NCBI GenBank assembly: GCA_017858365.1
Contig: JAFMBQ010000005.1
Span: forward strand, 1 to 32,107
DNA length: 32,107 nt
Direction: 5' to 3'
DNA from: Algoriphagus sp.
Lineage (GTDB): Bacteria; Bacteroidota; Bacteroidia; Cytophagales; Cyclobacteriaceae
This document shows positions 1 through 9,393 of this stretch, one piece after another. Positions within the stretch are counted from its first letter, which is position 1. Each line of letters begins with the position of its first letter. The translations under genes and the position numbers were made by a program. The notes beneath the pieces are model-generated. The model made no database searches. It saw only the letters and a list, made by a program, of their open reading frames with translations, and was not told where the DNA came from.

Positions 1-117
1 AATATCGTAATCTTAGTTTAACCATCACCCACTAAAATTCATATAGAGCCTTTTTCTTTTCTTTTTGAAAAAGAGAATTCGCTCCAAATCTTAACTTGCA
101 ACATCAATAGCTAAAAA

Positions 118-849
118 GTGGACCAAGAAGGATACATCCGAATCAATAAATACTTAAGTGAAGTAGGTTTCTGTTCTCGAAGAGAAGCAGATAAACTTTT
201 GGAACAAGGACGAATCACATTGAATGGAAAAGTCCCTGAGCTGGGAACCAAAGTCGGCCCCACTGATAAGGTAGCTGTGGATGGTAAAAACGTAGGTAAA
301 CCCATCCAAAATCACACGTATATCGCATTCAATAAACCCGTGGGCATTGTCTCAACCACAGATGTCAAAGGTGAAAAGGATAATATTATTGATTACATCG
401 GGCATTCGCAACGAATTTTTCCGATTGGAAGATTAGATAAAGACAGTGAAGGATTGATTTTTCTCACGAGCGAAGGTGACATCGTCAATAAGATTCTTCG
501 GGCTAAAAACAACCATGAGAAGGAATACGTCGTCACCGTCGATCGTCCGGTAACTGATGAGTTTGTCAAAAGAATGGGGGCAGGAATCCCAATTTTAGAC
601 ACAGTTACCGATCCTTGTCAAGTGGAGCGAATCAGTAAGTTTAAGTTTCGGATCGTCCTTACTCAAGGGCTAAATCGCCAAATCCGCCGAATGTGTGATT
701 ATTTGGGATTCAAAGTAGTGCAACTAAAGCGAGTTCGAATTATGAATATTCATTTAGATCTCCCAGTTGGGAAATGGCGGGATTTGACTGAAAAGGAATT
801 AGAAGAACTAAATTCCTTGATAGCTGACAGTTCAAAGACTTTTGATTAA
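118..849 (+). CDS. rluF: 23S rRNA pseudouridine synthase, RluF/RsuA-type (S4 domain + catalytic domain)
   Basis: S4-like N-terminus ([32 protein letters not shown]) and catalytic motif [24 protein letters not shown] motif. GTG start. Confidence 0.9.
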   Translation: MDQEGYIRINKYLSEVGFCSRREADKLLEQGRITLNGKVPELGTKVGPTDKVAVDGKNVGKPIQNHTYIAFNKPVGIVSTTDVKGEKDNIIDYIGHSQRIFPIGRLDKDSEGLIFLTSEGDIVNKILRAKNNHEKEYVVTVDRPVTDEFVKRMGAGIPILDTVTDPCQVERISKFKFRIVLTQGLNRQIRRMCDYLGFKVVQLKRVRIMNIHLDLPVGKWRDLTEKELEELNSLIADSSKTFD

Positions 850-1323
850 ACAGATTTCACTTAGACGATAAAAATCGGATGACCAAGTCCATTTTGAGAG
901 AAGATAGAGCTAAAGGATAAAAAATGAAAGTTTCATCAATTCAACCTTAAAAAATTCCATCCTAGCAGAAGATCAATCCATTTCAAAAAATCCATTCTAG
1001 GAAAAATGGTTTCAATAGATTTGATAATTGGGAAAAAGTGTCCACATCGTCTTTATTTAAAACTTTTCAAGTTCATTACTTCTTTTAAGGTACACTTCTT
1101 CCTTTCGGATACTTAGCGTTTAATAAGGTTATCGAAATAAGTTTTTTAAACAACTTCCAGTAGTTAGATCAAACAAAAAATCATTCAATTGATAGCTAGT
1201 TTTATACTTCTTGACACCGATCAAAAAAATCATGAAATACTAATTGTATTTCCTCTTGTTATATATTAATTCAGGAAAACTGCGTTTCTTCAATTTGAAA
1301 TTCTCCCTTTCGCCAAACTTCCC

Positions 1324-2760
1324 ATGCTAAGCCTTACCGAAAAATCAGTACAAGCAGATGTTTTTTTTGAAACTCTTCTAGCACAAAAAACGACTACTAA
1401 TAGTTGGAGAATATCTACTGCAGCAGATCGAATCGTCCGTTTAAAAAAAATCCAAAATTGGATTAAAGTTCATCAAAAGGATCTCCATTTGGCACTATTA
1501 TCTGATTTTCAAAAACCCCCAATCGAAACTGACCTTTCAGAAATCTTCACGGTGACTTCAGAAATCAACCATGCTATCAAGAATCTAAAAGCATGGATGA
1601 AACCCAAGTCAGTATCAACACCTCTTCCTTTGATTGGAACAAGTGGAAAAATATTTTATGAGCCTAAAGGATGTGCACTAATCATCGCCCCTTGGAATTA
1701 TCCATTTAATCTGGCAATAGGGCCATTGGTTTCAGCGATTGCCGCAGGTTGTACTGCAATCATCAAACCTTCCGAACTCACGCCAAATACTTCCTCTCTA
1801 ATTCAGAAAATGATAACTGAGTTATTTGACCCATCCGAAGTTGCAGTTTTTCAAGGGGAATCTGATGTTGCTCAGGAGTTATTGAAGCTCCCTTTTGATC
1901 ATATCTTTTTCACTGGGAGTCCAGCTGTAGGGAAAATCGTAATGAAAGCAGCAGCAGAAAATTTGACTTCGGTCACTTTGGAGCTAGGGGGGAAATCTCC
2001 TGCGATCGTTGATCAGGATGCGAATCTGAAGGATACGGCTGAAAAACTGGTATTTGGGAAGTTTATCAATTGTGGGCAAACCTGTGTAGCTCCGGATTAC
2101 CTTTTGGTTCAAGAAACGGTAAAAGAGGAGTTATTGATGGAGCTGAAGGTGGCACTGAAGAAAATGTACGATCCTAAATTTGAAGGTATCGAAAAGTCTC
2201 CCGACCTAGCGCGAATAATCAATGATCGCCATTTCGATAGACTGGTTAAAAGCCTAAAAGATGGCATTGAAAAGGGAGCAACGATTGAATTTGGAGGGAA
2301 ATATGATTCTCCATCACGCTATATTGAACCAACAATTATCAGTCAGGTCTGCGATGATATGACCTTGATGGAAGAAGAAATTTTTGGGCCAATACTTCCA
2401 ATTAAGACTTTTTCCCAGTTAGATGATGCCATTAGCTTCATTAACAGCAAACCTAAACCTCTGGCTCTTTATTATTTCGGATCAAACACTACGCACACAA
2501 CCAAAGTTTTAAAGGAGACTAGTTCAGGTGGTGTGGTTATTAACGATTGCGTGATTCATTTCCTAGATTTAGAAATACCATTTGGGGGGGTCAACAACAG
2601 CGGCATTGGGAAAGCACATGGTCATTTCGGTTTTTTGGCTTTTTCTAACGAAAAAGGAGTGCTGAAGCAACGAGTTGGTCTGAATAATGCCACCTTACTA
2701 AGGCCTCCCTATGGAGCTGCTGCCAAAAAAATCATACAATCATTAATCAATTGGTTTTAA
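1324..2760 (+). CDS. Aldehyde dehydrogenase family protein (class-3/ALDH3-like)
   Basis: APWNYPFNLAIGPL, ELGGKSP, active-site NCGQTCVAPDY and EEIFGPILP motifs; short N-terminus and hydrophobic C-terminus typical of ALDH3-like enzymes. Confidence 0.93.
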   Translation: MLSLTEKSVQADVFFETLLAQKTTTNSWRISTAADRIVRLKKIQNWIKVHQKDLHLALLSDFQKPPIETDLSEIFTVTSEINHAIKNLKAWMKPKSVSTPLPLIGTSGKIFYEPKGCALIIAPWNYPFNLAIGPLVSAIAAGCTAIIKPSELTPNTSSLIQKMITELFDPSEVAVFQGESDVAQELLKLPFDHIFFTGSPAVGKIVMKAAAENLTSVTLELGGKSPAIVDQDANLKDTAEKLVFGKFINCGQTCVAPDYLLVQETVKEELLMELKVALKKMYDPKFEGIEKSPDLARIINDRHFDRLVKSLKDGIEKGATIEFGGKYDSPSRYIEPTIISQVCDDMTLMEEEIFGPILPIKTFSQLDDAISFINSKPKPLALYYFGSNTTHTTKVLKETSSGGVVINDCVIHFLDLEIPFGGVNNSGIGKAHGHFGFLAFSNEKGVLKQRVGLNNATLLRPPYGAAAKKIIQSLINWF

Positions 2761-2762
2761 CC

Positions 2763-3641
2763 ATGAATAAGAGCTTTTTTAAACTTTATCAATCTGCCTT
2801 TCTTTACCTCCTTGTTTTAGGATTTTTCGCAAGTTGTAATTCAGATTCTGATCCAATCCCTGATGGTCCGATGGTGGCGAGGGATATCTTAAATGATGCT
2901 TACGGAACTGAAAGTAAACAAGTATTGGATGTTTTTCTTCCTGCAGGTAGATCTACGGAGACCACACCACTCCTTATATACATACACGGCGGCGGTTGGA
3001 TTGAAGGAAGCAAGGAAGAGTTTCTTCAATTTAGAGAAGCTATACGCATTTCATTCCCTCAATATGCTTTTGTAGCAATCAATTACCGCTTATTTGATTT
3101 TAACACCAATGCAAACAGATTCCCAACCCAAGAAAACGATGTGATTCAAGCAATCAATTACATTAAAAGTAAAACCACCGACTGGGATGTCTCCGATCAA
3201 CTCATCTTGGCAGGCGCAAGTGCCGGCGGACATCTAGCTTTACTTCATTCTTATAAGCATCAACCTATTGGGAATATAAAAGCTGTCATCGCATTCTTTC
3301 CACCGACAGACTTAACATCGCTTTATGGTATCAATTTAGTGACGCAATTAGGCTTAAATGGTTTATTAGGTGGGACTCCTCAAGATCGGCCAAGTGCTTA
3401 TTTGGAATCTAGCCCAAGCAATTATGTCCGAACGGCTGTGGTTCCAACAATCATTTTCCACGGCACTTCAGACACCGTAGTACCAATATGGCAGAGCGAT
3501 ATTTTTACAGAAAAATTAAAAGACGTGTCTGCTAACTATGAGTACAATCGGATCGAAAATCAGGGCCATGGTTTTACCGAGCAGACTTATTCGCAAGCTT
3601 TTAAAGACGCTGCGGACTTTCTTCAGAAAAATTTGAAATAA
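2763..3641 (+). CDS. Alpha/beta hydrolase lipoprotein (BD-FAE/esterase-lipase like)
   Basis: Lipobox (LGFFASCNSDS), oxyanion HGGGW, nucleophile GASAGGH, C-terminal GHGF. The ORF track starts at a TTG (2751); ATG at 2763 is the likelier start. Confidence 0.88.
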   Translation: MNKSFFKLYQSAFLYLLVLGFFASCNSDSDPIPDGPMVARDILNDAYGTESKQVLDVFLPAGRSTETTPLLIYIHGGGWIEGSKEEFLQFREAIRISFPQYAFVAINYRLFDFNTNANRFPTQENDVIQAINYIKSKTTDWDVSDQLILAGASAGGHLALLHSYKHQPIGNIKAVIAFFPPTDLTSLYGINLVTQLGLNGLLGGTPQDRPSAYLESSPSNYVRTAVVPTIIFHGTSDTVVPIWQSDIFTEKLKDVSANYEYNRIENQGHGFTEQTYSQAFKDAADFLQKNLK

Positions 3642-3644
3642 AAA

Positions 3645-3664
3645 AACCCCGACGAATCGGGGTT
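3645..3664 (-). terminator. Rho-independent terminator for the minus-strand sigma operon
   Basis: Stem AACCCCGA-CGAA-TCGGGGTT; on the minus strand it is followed by a T7 run. It lies between convergent genes. Confidence 0.85.
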
Positions 3665-3671
3665 ACCAAGG

Positions 3672-3911
3672 TCAGACTTTTTGAAGTCCCGTAGAATGGG
3701 CCATTGCTTTAATGGCTTTCACTACTTTTTCTGAAGGTTGCAGGCGAACCTGATCTAATTGCTCTATTGTGCTCAGCATTTCAATATATTCTTGCATTAG
3801 GGATTCCTCACTATGTAAGGCTTGCACCAAGAGTTCTTGTTCAACCTCCGGCATTTCCTGATAAATATAACTTACCAGGTCATTTGGGGTAAATTGTTTT
3901 GTCATAGGCAA
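3672..3911 (-). CDS. Small hypothetical protein downstream of and overlapping an ECF sigma factor (possible soluble partner)
   Basis: 79-aa ORF, start overlapping the 3' end of the sigma gene (about 26-32 nt); acidic, helical, no TM segment, no Cys/His zinc motif. Confidence 0.7.
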   Translation of the reverse strand: MPMTKQFTPNDLVSYIYQEMPEVEQELLVQALHSEESLMQEYIEMLSTIEQLDQVRLQPSEKVVKAIKAMAHSTGLQKV

Positions 3912-4482
3912 TATTTAGTTGTTTCATTTTTTTTCGTAAATGTATCAGCGCATAGCGCATCCGACCCAAGGCCGTATTAATGCTTACACCAGTTTGCTCG
4001 GCAATCTCTTGGAAACTCAAATCCAAATAATGTCGCATGATTAATACTTCCTTTTGAGTTTCTGGAAGCTCCTCAATCAATCGCTTCACCAACTGAACGG
4101 TGTCTTCTTTGATCTGTCTGTCCTCGACCGTCTCCTCCGCAAACTGGAGAGAATTCAACAAGTTTGACCCATTTTCCATCACAATGGTAGGGTACCGCTT
4201 CGCCTTTCTGAAGTAATCAATTGCCAGATTATGCGCTATACGCATTACCCAGGGTTGAAATTTTCCCTCTTCGTTGTATTTGTCTGACTGAAGTGTTTTA
4301 ACCACTTTGACAAATACATCTTGGAGCAAATCCTCAGCAACTCGCTGATCTTTGACTATCAAGACAATCGTAGTGTAAATTTTACTTTGGTATCGATCTA
4401 CTAATAGATCAAAAGCCACATCGCTTCCGTTTCGATACTGTGCAATTAATTCGCTGTCCTTTGGACCAATTCGCTTACTCAT
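3880..4482 (-). CDS. ECF RNA polymerase sigma factor (sigma-70 family)
   Basis: Region 2 (AEDLLQDVFVKVVKTL, WVMRIAHNLAIDYFRKAKR) and region 4 (LPETQKEVLIMRHYLDLSFQEIAEQTGVSINTALGRMRYALIHLRK). Confidence 0.95.
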   Translation of the reverse strand: MSKRIGPKDSELIAQYRNGSDVAFDLLVDRYQSKIYTTIVLIVKDQRVAEDLLQDVFVKVVKTLQSDKYNEEGKFQPWVMRIAHNLAIDYFRKAKRYPTIVMENGSNLLNSLQFAEETVEDRQIKEDTVQLVKRLIEELPETQKEVLIMRHYLDLSFQEIAEQTGVSINTALGRMRYALIHLRKKMKQLNIAYDKTIYPK

Positions 4483-4779
4483 TTTTAAGTTGGTTTATAA
4501 TAAACGTAGAGGTCTAGGCCATAGTATTTGTTTAGGGCGAATAATATAAAAAGGTTTCTAAAAGTATTTATTCAATATCATCCATCCAAAATTTAGACCG
4601 AAATTTTCGAACAATTAGTTTGATTTAGTTTTTTTCAAAATAATATTCTGTAACTCTTAGTGCTAACAGTCTTAATAATTTGTTTTTTTTGATATTGATT
4701 ATTCAAATTTACCAATGTCTATGCCAAAAAAGGTTAAAATTAGGTGAGTTGTGATCTTATTAAGTCTAAATTCATTCCT

Positions 4780-4806
4780 CACAATTGTAATGATTGTGTA
4801 CTTTCG
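4780..4806 (+). promoter_or_regulatory. Candidate promoter of the DUF3127-like gene with adjacent inverted repeat
   Basis: CACAAT-N7-ATTGTG (4780-4798) abuts TACTTTCG (4799-4806), which resembles the Bacteroidetes -7 element TAnnTTTG; start codon at 4833. Confidence 0.5.
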
Positions 4807-4832
4807 CAGTCTAAGCAAAACTGAAAATCAAC

Positions 4833-5183
4833 ATGGAATTAATAGGAAAAGTAATTGAAAAACTTGCTGAGGCAGGCGGAAACTCCAAAAGTGGAAATGC
4901 TTGGAGAAAACAAGAGTTTATCATAGAAACTGGTGGGCAATACCCAAAAAAAGTATGCGTGTCTCTCTGGGGAGATAAAATTGACCAATTCCCTATCAAT
5001 CAAGGTGACCAAGTAACTTTGAGTATCGATGTAGAAAGCAGAGAATACAACGGCAGGTGGTACACTGAAATAAAAGCCTACCGAGTAGATTATGGTTCTT
5101 CTTCTCCTGCACCAAGCTCAGGAGCATTACCAGATGTTGACACCTTTCATTCAGAAGGTGAAGAAGATAAGCTACCATTCTAA
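4833..5183 (+). CDS. DUF3127-family (SSB/OB-fold related) protein
   Basis: MELIGKVIEKLAEAGGNSKSGNAWRKQEFIIETGGQYPKKVCVSLWGDKID... followed by a low-complexity tail and acidic C-terminus EEDKLPF, like an SSB tail. Confidence 0.82.
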   Translation: MELIGKVIEKLAEAGGNSKSGNAWRKQEFIIETGGQYPKKVCVSLWGDKIDQFPINQGDQVTLSIDVESREYNGRWYTEIKAYRVDYGSSSPAPSSGALPDVDTFHSEGEEDKLPF

Positions 5184-5195
5184 ACCAATTAGCAT

Positions 5196-5657
5196 ATGTG
5201 GGATGATTTCGATGATGAAGAAGGTGCATGGGACGAAGAGGATGAAAGTAGTTTCAGAAAAGAGCACGAAAAAATCTTCAATCATCCCCTAATGAAAAAA
5301 GCCAAAGATATCTTAGCCCTGACCAGAGCATTGGTCGGGAGCTTGGATGAGGCTAGACGAGAGCTGTATGGAAGCATCATGCTCCAAGATGCAATTTTGA
5401 TAAGTTCCAAATTCGCCGCAGCAGAATCTACAGCAGATTATGTCTCAAAGATGGAAAAAGGGGTTTTTATCAAAGTCCATGCAAAAAACCTCAATGGGAT
5501 GACTTATCAACTGGCGATGGAGGAAACCCATGCCGAAGAGCACCTAGAATTGCTCCGGGCAGCTATCGAAGAATACCGAATTCTGTTTCAAGATTGGCTA
5601 AGCCAATTAGACCCAAATGAAAAAACAGACGATGGGTGGGGGATTTTTACTTCGTAG
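5196..5657 (+). CDS. Hypothetical protein, helical
   Basis: Complete 153-aa ORF 12 bp downstream of the DUF3127-like gene, same strand; no motif I recognise. Confidence 0.75.
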   Translation: MWDDFDDEEGAWDEEDESSFRKEHEKIFNHPLMKKAKDILALTRALVGSLDEARRELYGSIMLQDAILISSKFAAAESTADYVSKMEKGVFIKVHAKNLNGMTYQLAMEETHAEEHLELLRAAIEEYRILFQDWLSQLDPNEKTDDGWGIFTS

Positions 5658-5805
5658 TACCACCTGAACCAAACTGGAAGCCTAAATAAGCTCCTCCAAT
5701 CATCAACCCCAAGGTAATCAGAATCAAAAGCAAAAGGACATTTAAGGGGAATTCCCAAGGCACATCCCCTACCTTAAAGCGAATAGGTTTCTTCCAATCA
5801 ATCAT
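5647..5805 (-). CDS. Small single-TM protein (52 aa), not in the supplied ORF track
   Basis: Manual translation: MIDWKKPIRFKVGDVPWEFPLNVLLLLILITLGLMIGGAYLGFQFGSGGTTK*. Starts 7 bp after the purE stop on the same strand; 11-nt convergent overlap with the 3' end of 5196-5657. Confidence 0.7.
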   Translation of the reverse strand: MIDWKKPIRFKVGDVPWEFPLNVLLLLILITLGLMIGGAYLGFQFGSGGTTK

Positions 5806-5812
5806 CAAAAGG

Positions 5813-6328
5813 CTATTTATTCAAGATTGCTTTCCAACCATTCTGTTCTAACTCTACAGCAGATTTCTCGACTTTTTCTTTCAAAGTCTTCTTGAAAGCA
5901 TCCATTTTGGCAGCTACCTCCATGTCAAAAGAACCAACAATCGAAGCTGCTAAAATTCCGGCATTTTTACCTCCATTCAAGGCTACAGTGCCGACAGGAA
6001 TACCACTTGGCATTTGGAGAATAGACAAAATGCTATCCCAACCATCAATCGAATTGGAACTTTTGATCGGCACACCCACCACTGGCAAGCTAGTCAATGA
6101 CGCCACCATTCCTGGCAAATGGGCTGCTCCTCCTGCTCCAGCTACTATTACTTTCAATCCTCGATCACGAGCAGATTCCGCATAATCAATCATCCGCTGA
6201 GGTGTTCGATGAGCAGAAACTATAGTAAGCTCATAGGAAACACCCAACTCATCTAAAAAGGCTGCAGCTTCGGCCATTATCGGAAGGTCAGATTGACTTC
6301 CCATGATTATTCCTACCTGTGGATTCAT
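5813..6328 (-). CDS. purE: 5-(carboxyamino)imidazole ribonucleotide mutase
   Basis: GIIMGSQSDLPIM, SAHRTPQRM, AGAGGAAHLPGMVASLTSLPVVGVP, GGKNAGILA motifs of class I PurE. Confidence 0.97.
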   Translation of the reverse strand: MNPQVGIIMGSQSDLPIMAEAAAFLDELGVSYELTIVSAHRTPQRMIDYAESARDRGLKVIVAGAGGAAHLPGMVASLTSLPVVGVPIKSSNSIDGWDSILSILQMPSGIPVGTVALNGGKNAGILAASIVGSFDMEVAAKMDAFKKTLKEKVEKSAVELEQNGWKAILNK

Positions 6329-7464
6329 AGTATAGATTTGATTTTTATAAGTTCTTTGATTCTTTGGGCTCTTTTTTTCAAGTTATCCACATTATCATCT
6401 AGCAAAGTGACATGTCCCATTTTACGAAAAGGCTTAGTTATTTTCTTACCATATAGATGAATATAGACCCCTTTTTCTGCCATTGCTTCTTCTTTCCCTT
6501 CAATGACCACCGGCCCAGTAAATCCTTCTTCTCCTAATAAATTGATCATGGCAGCAGGGCATCTTAGCGCTGTATTTCCGAGCGGCCAATTCATCACTGA
6601 TCTAAGATGCTGTTCAAATTGAGAAGTAAAATTGGCCTCAATGGAGTGGTGTCCACTGTTATGAGGTCTAGGCGCTATTTCATTCACCAAGACTTCCCCT
6701 TCTTTGGTAACAAACATTTCTACCGCAAGGATCCCGACCATGTCGAGTTTGAGAATCACATCCTTAGCTATTGCACTTGCTTTTTCTTCAATTTCAGCGG
6801 TGACCTCAGCTGGTGCAAAAAGAAACTCGACCAAATTGGCTGTAGGATGAAATGCACACTCCACACTCGGATATACCGCCAAATCTCCACTTGCATTTCG
6901 AGCGACTGTTACCGCTATTTCCCGCTTAAAATCAATTAATTTTTCCAGTAAGCCTGGTGCATCAAAGGCTTTATCCAAGTCGGCTTCCGTACGCAAAACT
7001 TGAACTCCTCTTCCATCATAGCCTTCTTTTCCAAGCTTATTGACGGCTGGCAAAAAATCAGCATTGTGGATAACTTCAGCTTTATTGGCTGTTAAGATGA
7101 ATTCAGCTGTAGGAATTCCATTTGCCACATAGAACTCTTTTTGAGCCCGTTTGTCTTGAATGAGTCTTAAAATATGAGGTTGTGGATAAACCTGCTTTCC
7201 TTCTTTTACCAATTGCTCAAGTGCTTCTGTATTAACACTTTCAATTTCTACTGTAATAACATCGCATTTGCTGCCAAATTCATAAACAGTATCAAAATCC
7301 TTCAATGATCCTACGGTAAACTCTTGTGCAAAATCCTTGCAGGGAGCATTTGGATCTGGATCTAAGATGTGGATATCCTGATTGTAATTGATCGCCGTTT
7401 GGATCAACATTCGACCAAGCTGGCCTCCACCTAGTACTCCAAGAATCAGCGAATTTTTTTGCAT
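6325..7464 (-). CDS. purK: 5-(carboxyamino)imidazole ribonucleotide synthase (ATP-grasp)
   Basis: GVLGGGQLGRML, DKRAQKEF, NEIAPRPHNSGHHSIEA; 4-nt overlap with purE. Confidence 0.97.
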   Translation of the reverse strand: MQKNSLILGVLGGGQLGRMLIQTAINYNQDIHILDPDPNAPCKDFAQEFTVGSLKDFDTVYEFGSKCDVITVEIESVNTEALEQLVKEGKQVYPQPHILRLIQDKRAQKEFYVANGIPTAEFILTANKAEVIHNADFLPAVNKLGKEGYDGRGVQVLRTEADLDKAFDAPGLLEKLIDFKREIAVTVARNASGDLAVYPSVECAFHPTANLVEFLFAPAEVTAEIEEKASAIAKDVILKLDMVGILAVEMFVTKEGEVLVNEIAPRPHNSGHHSIEANFTSQFEQHLRSVMNWPLGNTALRCPAAMINLLGEEGFTGPVVIEGKEEAMAEKGVYIHLYGKKITKPFRKMGHVTLLDDNVDNLKKRAQRIKELIKIKSIL

Positions 7465-7516
7465 AGCTTAATTATTGATCAAAAATAAGAGAATCTCAGG
7501 TAAGGAAAAACTCAAA

Positions 7517-9286
7517 CTAATTCTGGAAGCGGATTCCCATTAATTCCATCAACTTGTGTGCATTAAAACTGGGACAAGCTCCCGTTTTAAGTTTGTAATC
7601 GAAATCGATGGATTGATCATGAATCTCTGAATGGAAACTGAAGTTCTTCACCTTTGGGATCCGATTTTCTAAGTCTGCCAATTCAATATCGTGTGTACTG
7701 ATAATCCCCAAAGCCTTTGTATTTACCACCTGTCTAATCAAAGCCTCCGAGCCGGAGATCCGATCTTCGGTATTGGTACCCTTTAGGATTTCATCCAAAA
7801 GAAAAAAGATTTCTTCTCCGACTTCAATTCGGTCAATCAACGATTTGATTCGACTAAGTTCAGCATAAAAGGAACTGACACTTTCGCCAAGGTTATCAGT
7901 ATTTCGCATACTGGTGTAAAGTTGGAATTCCCCAAAACCAAAGGCTTTGGCAAAAGGTCTCAACCCTAGATTCACCAAAACACAATTAATCCCTAATGTC
8001 CTCATGAAGGTGGTTTTGCCACTCATATTCGCACCTGTAAGTAAAATAATACTAGAATCTGGGTTTTGAGAGAAATCATTTGGAATAGCAATTTCTGGGG
8101 AAATTAATGGATGTGAGATCTCAAATCCTTTAATTCCGCTTTCCACTTCAATGATTTCGCCTTTTCCTCCAAGCTCATATTGAAATGTACTTAGGGAAAT
8201 CAGCATTTCCCAAGTAGCTAATCGTTCGGGAAATTCTGAAACAAGCTCCCCATACTTACTTTTCCATTTTTGCAAGCGAATGTAAAGCAACAAATCAGTC
8301 CAGAAGAATAGGTTAATAGGAATATAAAGAAGGTTCATCCGATTCTGAATCCAAAGTCCCAACCGGTCAAGCTCCTCCAACAATACCGATGCTTTGGCGT
8401 TAGTTTCCAAAAATCCTGCTGTAGCATTTCGCAATTCCTCGCTCCGAAATTCTTGTTTTTCAATCTCCGCCAGCCAATATCGATAGGTTTTTAACTGATT
8501 TCTGGAAGGAATTTCCTCCCCGGCTTTTTTTAAGGATTGGAATACAACTCCCAAAAGTCCCATTCCAAGCAATACCCAAACGCCATAAAAGCTGGCAGGT
8601 ATCATTCCAACATTAGCTAGTACAGATACTATAATTCCTCCGATCGGGCCAATCCATGCAAATGGAATAAGCCAGGATTTTATTTGATCATTTTGTTTCA
8701 GCCATTTGATCCAAGAGTTAATCGATTTTTCATCCCGATAAAAAGCTAATCCTACGGACTCCATTGCCTGAAGAAATTCGGGCTTAGCAGCCAACTCATC
8801 TATCGCAGAGCGAAGATTTGATGCTTTTCTTAACTCAAATTCCGAAGTAATTAGTCTAGAAAGTTTATTCTTTCCCTCTTTCGAGACAGTATGGTTAAGC
8901 AATTGAAATAAGGAATGATCTCCAAAGAGATCCAAATCGTTAGAAAATGGATGGGTTTTGCTTTGAAATTCCAAGCCTGGCTCAAACGATTTCAATTTTC
9001 TGGCCTTTCTCAATTCTCGATTGCTTTCCATTTTTTCCAAAGCAAAATAGATTGCTTCCTGATCTTTCAGCAGATTGTACTTTGAAACCAGAAACACAAA
9101 TCCAGCCCCAGTCGCAAAAAAAAGAACAAACCACACTGGACTCTCGGAAATACCTAAAACAAAAAATCCAATTATCCCCAAAAAAGAAAATATCCTGAAA
9201 ATTGAAAGAGAAGAAGTTTTTCTTTTCAGTTCCCCCAATTTTTCCGGAAGCTGTTCACTGCTAAAATCAAATTCCTTCATCCTCAA
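7517..9286 (-). CDS. Membrane-anchored MutS-family ATPase (MutS-related protein)
   Basis: Walker A LLTGANMSGKTTFMRTLG, Walker B FFLLDEILKGTNTEDR, ISTHDIELADL; two N-terminal hydrophobic pairs (FSFLGIIGFFVLGISESPVWFVLFFATGAGFVFLV; WIGPIGGIIVSVLANVGM...GVWVLLGMGLLGVVF). Confidence 0.9.
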   Translation of the reverse strand: MRMKEFDFSSEQLPEKLGELKRKTSSLSIFRIFSFLGIIGFFVLGISESPVWFVLFFATGAGFVFLVSKYNLLKDQEAIYFALEKMESNRELRKARKLKSFEPGLEFQSKTHPFSNDLDLFGDHSLFQLLNHTVSKEGKNKLSRLITSEFELRKASNLRSAIDELAAKPEFLQAMESVGLAFYRDEKSINSWIKWLKQNDQIKSWLIPFAWIGPIGGIIVSVLANVGMIPASFYGVWVLLGMGLLGVVFQSLKKAGEEIPSRNQLKTYRYWLAEIEKQEFRSEELRNATAGFLETNAKASVLLEELDRLGLWIQNRMNLLYIPINLFFWTDLLLYIRLQKWKSKYGELVSEFPERLATWEMLISLSTFQYELGGKGEIIEVESGIKGFEISHPLISPEIAIPNDFSQNPDSSIILLTGANMSGKTTFMRTLGINCVLVNLGLRPFAKAFGFGEFQLYTSMRNTDNLGESVSSFYAELSRIKSLIDRIEVGEEIFFLLDEILKGTNTEDRISGSEALIRQVVNTKALGIISTHDIELADLENRIPKVKNFSFHSEIHDQSIDFDYKLKTGACPSFNAHKLMELMGIRFQN

Positions 9287-9393
9287 AGATAGGTATTGAT
9301 GAGGGGCAAAATCTAAGAAGACGGAAAGTAAATCACTTCGTATTAAAATCTTTATGGATTATTTTTCGTTTTTAAAACCAAAGCTCAAAACCG

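Noticed and set aside
6325-6328. ATGA overlaps between adjacent genes (purK/purE, PKS/MT)
   Set aside because: Ordinary translational coupling in bacterial operons.
6607-6939. 110-aa plus-strand ORF
   Set aside because: Antisense to purK, no recognisable motif.
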